Notes under the pieces: model-generated
The model's database searches: none
The model's input: only the letters and a program-made list of their open reading frames with translations
Told to the model about the DNA's origin: nothing
Shown here: positions 5,790 to 9,318 of the stretch, piece after piece
Layout of the letters: each line of letters starts with the position of its first letter
How positions within the stretch are numbered: the stretch's first letter is position 1
DNA from: Agrobacterium fabrum
GTDB lineage: Bacteria > Pseudomonadota > Alphaproteobacteria > Rhizobiales > Rhizobiaceae
Reading direction: 5' to 3'
NCBI GenBank assembly: GCA_003241215.1
Contig: QFOL01000168.1
Span: forward strand, 1 to 9,318
Length of the DNA stretch: 9,318 nt
Made by a program: the position numbers and the translations under genes

Positions 5790-6562
5790 TCTCCCGCATC
5801 CTTGCGCCAGTAACGATAACGATAGGCTTCGGAGAAACCGAATTTTTCATAGAGCGCGATAGCGGGCGCATTGGTGGTGTCGACCTGCAGCCAGGCGCTT
5901 TTTGCGCCGCTTATTCTGGCCCAGCGCAACGCGGATGACAGGATCTGTGTGCCGAGACCCTTTTTGCGCTGCGCTTTCGCAACATCGAGCGAGAGAATGC
6001 CGGCAAGATCGTTATCCTGCACGCAGATGACGGTGGCGAGCGGATTGCCCTCCACTTCCTCATTGATGAAGAGGCCAAGCGTCGGTTTGATGGAGCTGAC
6101 GATCTCCGCAATCGCCGGGCGCAGCGCCGGGTCGCCATCCGTGACCTTGATGCTCGCTTCGACAAAACGGCCGATATCGTGGCTCGGCAGGCTGACCAGC
6201 GTTTCCGGTAACTCGATGCCCGAGAGATCGGCGGTCATGACCATGACCTCTTCGAATACGGACCAGCCGTCCTCTACCAGGAAATCCTTGAGCTGCGGCG
6301 GCATCAGCGTCGTTTCGCGCACCACCAGCGGCCGGCCGAAATCTTCGAAGCGCTTGCGCGCCTTTTCCAGCCGTACCGCGCTGTTTCCATAATCGGACGG
6401 ATCGAGCGGCACCACGCAGTTGATGCGCTTGGAGGGGTGCGAACCCGTCAGACGGATTTGCCAGCTGCCGTCATAGATCACCGACGAGGCAGGCCATGCC
6501 CGGAAGCTGACGGCTTCCAGACGGCGAACCAGCGGCAGATTGACGACCTTGTTGTCCTGCAT
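5786..6562 (-). CDS. GNAT family N-acetyltransferase with an extra N-terminal domain
   Basis: 258 residues. The C-terminal part (about 120-255) is a GNAT domain: the acetyl-CoA pyrophosphate-binding motif A reads Q198-RKK-G-L-G204, preceded by the beta strand LAGILSLDVA, and motif B is NAPAIALYEKFGF (231-243). Residues 1-110 form an additional domain with FRAWPAS and DGSWQIRLTGSHPSKRIN, which resembles the N-terminal half of Rv0428c-like tandem GNAT proteins. The substrate is not deducible. I chose the ATG at 6562-6560, with GGAG eight bases upstream; a TTG at 6577 is an alternative. The gene starts 18 bp after argJ stops and overlaps mutT by four bases, so co-transcription with argJ is very likely, but a role in arginine synthesis is not implied. 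Confidence 0.85.
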   Translation of the reverse strand: MQDNKVVNLPLVRRLEAVSFRAWPASSVIYDGSWQIRLTGSHPSKRINCVVPLDPSDYGNSAVRLEKARKRFEDFGRPLVVRETTLMPPQLKDFLVEDGWSVFEEVMVMTADLSGIELPETLVSLPSHDIGRFVEASIKVTDGDPALRPAIAEIVSSIKPTLGLFINEEVEGNPLATVICVQDNDLAGILSLDVAKAQRKKGLGTQILSSALRWARISGAKSAWLQVDTTNAPAIALYEKFGFSEAYRYRYWRKDAGE

Positions 6563-6580
6563 TCTCTTCGGCTCCAACGG

Positions 6581-7822
6581 TCAGCTCCGATAGTCGCCGT
6601 TGATCGCAACATATTCTTTCGTCAGGTCACAGGTCCAGACGGTGGCAGTGCCCTGACCGAGGCCGATATCCACCTTCACCGGAATGTCTTCGAGACGCAT
6701 TACCGCGCTGGTTTCCGCCTCCGAATAATCCGGATCTCGCTCGCCGTTGACGGCTACGCGCACGCCGCCAAACCAGATGGCGAGGCGGTCGCGGTCGGCC
6801 ATTTCGCCGGACTTGCCGACGGCCATGACGACGCGGCCCCAATTGGCGTCTTCGCCGGCAACCGCAGTCTTCACCAGTGGCGAATTGGCGATGGAAAGGG
6901 CGATCTTCTTGGCGGCGGCGTCGTTCTCCGCACCCGTTACGGTGACTTCCACCATCTTGCGCGCGCCTTCGCCGTCACGAACCACCTGCAAGGCGAGATC
7001 CTTCAGAAGATCGTTCAATGCAGCGCGGAAACCGGCCAAGCGCTCATCATCGGCGCTCGTCACCTTCACCTGGCCGTCTTCAGCCGCTGCACCTGTCGCA
7101 AACAGCATCAGCGTATCGGAGGTGGAAGTGTCGCTATCGACCGTCACGGAATTGAAGGTCGGGCCGACGCCGGCCGACAGCAGGGATTGCAGGGCGGCGG
7201 GCTCGATATCGGCATCCGTCACCACGAAGGAGAGCATCGTCGCCATGTCGGGCGCAATCATGCCGGCGCCCTTGGAAATACCGTTGATCGTCACGATCAC
7301 GCCGCCGATCTCGGCGGTGCGGGTCGCGACCTTGGGATAGGTGTCGGTCGTCATGATCGCCTTGGCGGCTTCCTGCCAGAAATCGGCCTCTGCCCTGACA
7401 TTCATGTCGCCGAGGACACCGGCGAATTTCGTCGCATCCAGCGGCTCGCCGATCACACCCGTCGATGCCAGGAAAACCTCACCTTCGGAGCAGCCGACGG
7501 CGGCGGCGGCGGATTTCGCCGTCAGCTCGGTCGCGGCCTTGCCCTTGACGCCGGTAAAGGCATTGGCGTTGCCGGAATTGACCACCACGGCCCGTGCTAC
7601 GCCGCCGCCGAGATTGGCGCGGCAGAAATCGACCGGGGCAGATGGGCATTTCGATTTGGTGAAGACGCCGGCGACACTCGCCGGCTTGTCGAACACCATC
7701 AAGAGAACGTCGGTGCGGTTCTTGTACTTGATGCCGGCGGCGGCCGTCGCCATGCGAACACCGCGCAGCGCGGGCATGTCGGGATAGGATTTCGGAGCGA
7801 GCGGGGAAACGGCAACGGACAT
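6581..7822 (-). CDS. argJ: Glutamate N-acetyltransferase / ornithine acetyltransferase ArgJ
   Basis: 413 residues. ArgJ transfers the acetyl group from N-acetylornithine to glutamate, recycling acetyl in the arginine pathway; some members also use acetyl-CoA (N-acetylglutamate synthase activity), which sequence alone cannot settle here. Visible landmarks are [11 protein letters not shown] near the N-terminus, [13 protein letters not shown] (79-91), the oxyanion-hole TGVIG (Thr121-Gly122) and the autocleavage site [13 protein letters not shown], where cleavage between Ala194 and Thr195 would expose the catalytic threonine of the beta chain. The ATG at 7822-7820 is chosen because [14 protein letters not shown] is the usual beginning; AGG lies eight bases upstream. 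Upstream codons are open to 7885 but overlap the terminator-like hairpin. It heads the argJ-GNAT-mutT run. Confidence 0.95.
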   Translation of the reverse strand: MSVAVSPLAPKSYPDMPALRGVRMATAAAGIKYKNRTDVLLMVFDKPASVAGVFTKSKCPSAPVDFCRANLGGGVARAVVVNSGNANAFTGVKGKAATELTAKSAAAAVGCSEGEVFLASTGVIGEPLDATKFAGVLGDMNVRAEADFWQEAAKAIMTTDTYPKVATRTAEIGGVIVTINGISKGAGMIAPDMATMLSFVVTDADIEPAALQSLLSAGVGPTFNSVTVDSDTSTSDTLMLFATGAAAEDGQVKVTSADDERLAGFRAALNDLLKDLALQVVRDGEGARKMVEVTVTGAENDAAAKKIALSIANSPLVKTAVAGEDANWGRVVMAVGKSGEMADRDRLAIWFGGVRVAVNGERDPDYSEAETSAVMRLEDIPVKVDIGLGQGTATVWTCDLTKEYVAINGDYRS

Positions 7823-7871
7823 GGGAAGCGCCTGAAATTCTGGAAAAGGGGTCTGGAATGCCTGAGATGAA

Positions 7872-7896
7872 ACGGGGCGGCCCATAGCCGCCCCGT
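7872..7896. terminator. Strong GC-rich hairpin between the isomerase gene and argJ
   Basis: A perfect 10-bp inverted repeat, ACGGGGCGGC (7872-7881) and GCCGCCCCGT (7887-7896), with a five-base loop, begins 11 bases past the isomerase stop. Read leftward it is followed only by a short TTT, so it may be a leaky terminator or an mRNA 3'-end stabiliser that lets some transcription continue into argJ. Read rightward it is followed by a T-rich stretch, but no rightward gene ends there. Confidence 0.65.
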
Positions 7897-7907
7897 AACA
7901 TTTGTTT

Positions 7908-8770
7908 TTACTGCTGCGGCTGAGCCTGCTGTTCCTTCGTGGCTTCGTCGTAGCCCTTCTTCAGCGTCTCATCCATGATTTCGATCTTCTGGTCGGCCTT
8001 TGCCTTCTCGATGAGGGCAACGTACTTGTCACGCATGACGAGCTGACGAACCTGCGGCTCGACCTGCTCGAAAGCCGGCGGCGGTGCGATGCGCTTGTCT
8101 TCCAGCTTGATGACGTGGAAGCCGAACTGGGTCTTCACCGGAGCCTTGGTGTAGGCGCCCTTTTCGAGGCCGAAAGCGGCCTCTTCGAATTCCGGCACCA
8201 TGCGGCCCTTGCCGAACCAGCCGAGATCGCCGCCGTCATCCTTGTTGGAATCGGTCGACTTTTCCTTGGCGAGCGCGGCGAAATCCTTGCCCGAATCAAG
8301 CTGCTTGATGATGTCTTTCGCTTCGTCCTCGCTGGCGACGAGAATGTGCGCAGCCTTGATTTCCTCTTCCTGCGGCAGGGCTGCGACTTCCTTGTCGTAG
8401 CGGGCCTTTACTTCGTCAGCGGTGACGGCATCGACCACATGCTTGCGGAAATAGGCATTGTGCAGCTCACGGTCCTGGATGAATTCCATGCGCTTTTTAA
8501 AATCTTCAGTCTTTTCCAGACCTTCGGCGCTGGCGTTCTTCACCAGAAGCTTGACGTCGATGGCGCCGGAAAGGGCAGCGACCTTCTTCTGCTCGTCGGG
8601 AAGCTGCGCGAGTTGCGGATCGAGGTTGCTCATGGCGAGGTCGAGTTCGGACTGGTGGATTTCCAGATCGCCGACCTGGCGACGACCTTGTCTTCCTGTG
8701 CGAAAGCCGGAAGCTGGAGGCCGAGCGTGGCCACAATCACCGCAGCCGCAATTTTATTATAGCGCAACAT
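7908..8770 (-). CDS. Periplasmic SurA/PpiC-type peptidyl-prolyl cis-trans isomerase, single-base frameshift
   Basis: Parvulin-family foldase for exported proteins. The 5' part (ATG 8770-8768, AAGG six bases upstream) encodes [17 protein letters not shown] and a signal peptide ending AFA24|QED. Near 8677 the frame breaks. Restoring one base (GCC-AGG to GCC-AAG-GTC on the coding strand) joins AQEDKVVA to [16 protein letters not shown] and gives a 287-residue protein with the normal VGD-x-I start of SurA/PpiC proteins. A SurA_N-like helical region spans about 30-130; the rotamase domain at about 136-226 has [24 protein letters not shown] and [13 protein letters not shown]. The tail is Gln-rich (QAQPQQ). 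Without correction, translation could only restart at the ATG at 8633, which lacks the signal peptide, so the protein would stay in the cytoplasm. It is divergent from secA, fitting coupled export and folding. Family identity is sure; the lesion may be a sequencing error. Confidence 0.88.
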
Positions 8771-8870
8771 TTTGAACCTTTCGGGGACAATGCCGGCTCC
8801 AGACATGGTTTCCGGCTCTGAAAAAACTTCCAAACACCGGAATGTGGCCATTCTGTAACGGGCAGAACCG

Positions 8871-8899
8871 TTGACATCATTTGCCCCCCCTCTTATCTG
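8871..8899 (+). promoter_or_regulatory. Predicted sigma-70-type promoter of secA
   Basis: TTGACA (8871-8876) is a perfect -35 box. Seventeen bases later TATCTG (8894-8899) is a fair -10 box. Transcription would start near 8906 and run toward secA. The spacer contains a run of seven C (8884-8890). This is a prediction from consensus only. Confidence 0.5.
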
Positions 8900-8947
8900 T
8901 CACGCAACCTCGCGTCCAGATACGTTGAAGGGCGAAGTCCGTCATTT

Positions 8948-9318
8948 GTGCTGAACGCAGCCATCAATGCGCTGGAAGAAGCCACCAAGGCGCTCTCCGA
9001 CGAAGCGCTGGCGGCCAAGACCGCCGAGTTCCGCCAGCAGCTGGCAGACGGCAAGACACTCGACGACCTGCTGATCCCGGCCTTTGCCGTGGCCCGCGAA
9101 GCATCGCGCCGCGTTCTCGGCATGCGTCCCTTCGACGTGCAGCTGACAGGCGGCATGATCCTGCACGGCGGCGCCATCGCCGAGATGAAAACGGGTGAAG
9201 GCAAGACGCTGGTGGCCACTCTTGCGGTGTACCTCAACGCGCTCGCCGGCAAGGGCGTGCACGTCGTCACCGTCAACGACTACCTCGCCCAGCGCGACGC
9301 CGCCACGATGAGCCGGCT
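8948..9318 (+). CDS. secA: Preprotein translocase ATPase SecA, partial; N-terminus abnormal, C-terminus outside window
   Basis: SecA is the cytoplasmic/membrane motor that drives unfolded preproteins through SecYEG. From about 8957 the frame reads [20 protein letters not shown], then [17 protein letters not shown], the Walker A motif TGEGKT (9191-9208) and [10 protein letters not shown], all classic NBD1 sequence, and is open to the window edge. The beginning is odd: SecA proteins normally have about 25 residues before the INA(L/M)E segment, including an LFGSxNDR-type stretch. None of the three forward frames between 8890 and 8956 encodes this. The only start codon in frame is GTG at 8948, with GAAGGG 15 bases upstream, which is too far for a good ribosome-binding site. 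Either a piece of about 75 bp is missing from the sequence or the gene is N-terminally truncated. Identity is certain; the start is low confidence. Confidence 0.9.
   Translation, partial: MLNAAINALEEATKALSDEALAAKTAEFRQQLADGKTLDDLLIPAFAVAREASRRVLGMRPFDVQLTGGMILHGGAIAEMKTGEGKTLVATLAVYLNALAGKGVHVVTVNDYLAQRDAATMSR

Noticed and set aside
6437..7870. 477-codon plus-strand open frame antisense to argJ
   Set aside because: His/Gly/Arg-rich translation typical of antisense frames in high-GC DNA; argJ is unmistakable on the other strand.
7902..8762. 286-codon plus-strand open frame rich in Leu and Phe, superficially membrane-like
   Set aside because: The hydrophobicity comes from reading the antisense of a charged Lys/Glu-rich foldase; no start signal or family match.

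Overview
The window is a chromosomal housekeeping segment of an alphaproteobacterium, most likely a member of the Rhizobiaceae close to Agrobacterium/Rhizobium. The basis is recognition of the protein families and of a familiar rhizobial gene order (secA opposite a SurA/PpiC-type isomerase, argJ, a GNAT protein and mutT; comF, grxC, a nitrilase-family amidase and a DUF1178 gene), plus high-GC codon use. I could not run a database search, so the genus is an inference.

Layout, left to right. (1) At 1-46 is the first 15 codons of a leftward gene for an exported protein. (2) ubiG runs rightward (303-1105). (3) A leftward run follows, read comF (3561) > grxC > nitrilase-family amidase > DUF1178 (1142), and ends 36 bp from ubiG. 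(4) A BioC/NDUFAF5-like methyltransferase gene (3705-4586) points right, divergent from comF. It ends 4 bp from (5) a leftward orphan Flp-type pilin gene, itself downstream of a small single-pass membrane protein gene. (6) A tight leftward run argJ > GNAT > mutT (7822-5376) has an ATGA stop/start overlap between the last two genes. (7) A leftward periplasmic peptidyl-prolyl isomerase gene (8770-7908) is followed by a hairpin before argJ. (8) secA diverges to the right and leaves the window at 9318.

How the genes fit together. Most are core functions: ubiquinone synthesis (ubiG), probable complex I assembly (the NDUFAF5-like protein), glutathione redox chemistry and possible repair of deaminated glutathione (grxC plus the amidase), arginine biosynthesis (argJ), nucleotide sanitation (mutT), and protein export and periplasmic folding (secA plus the isomerase). 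The pilin and its membrane-protein neighbour are the only accessory-looking part.

The striking observation is damage in conserved genes. ubiG carries a 50-bp direct tandem duplication (351-400 / 401-450) that shifts its frame, and the two copies differ only at two synonymous positions. The isomerase gene is missing one base near 8677. secA begins without its usual first ~25 codons. Because ubiG and secA are important or essential genes, errors or strain mixing in the assembly are at least as likely as real mutations. I found no mobile element, CRISPR array, RNA gene or convincing new defence or biosynthetic system.
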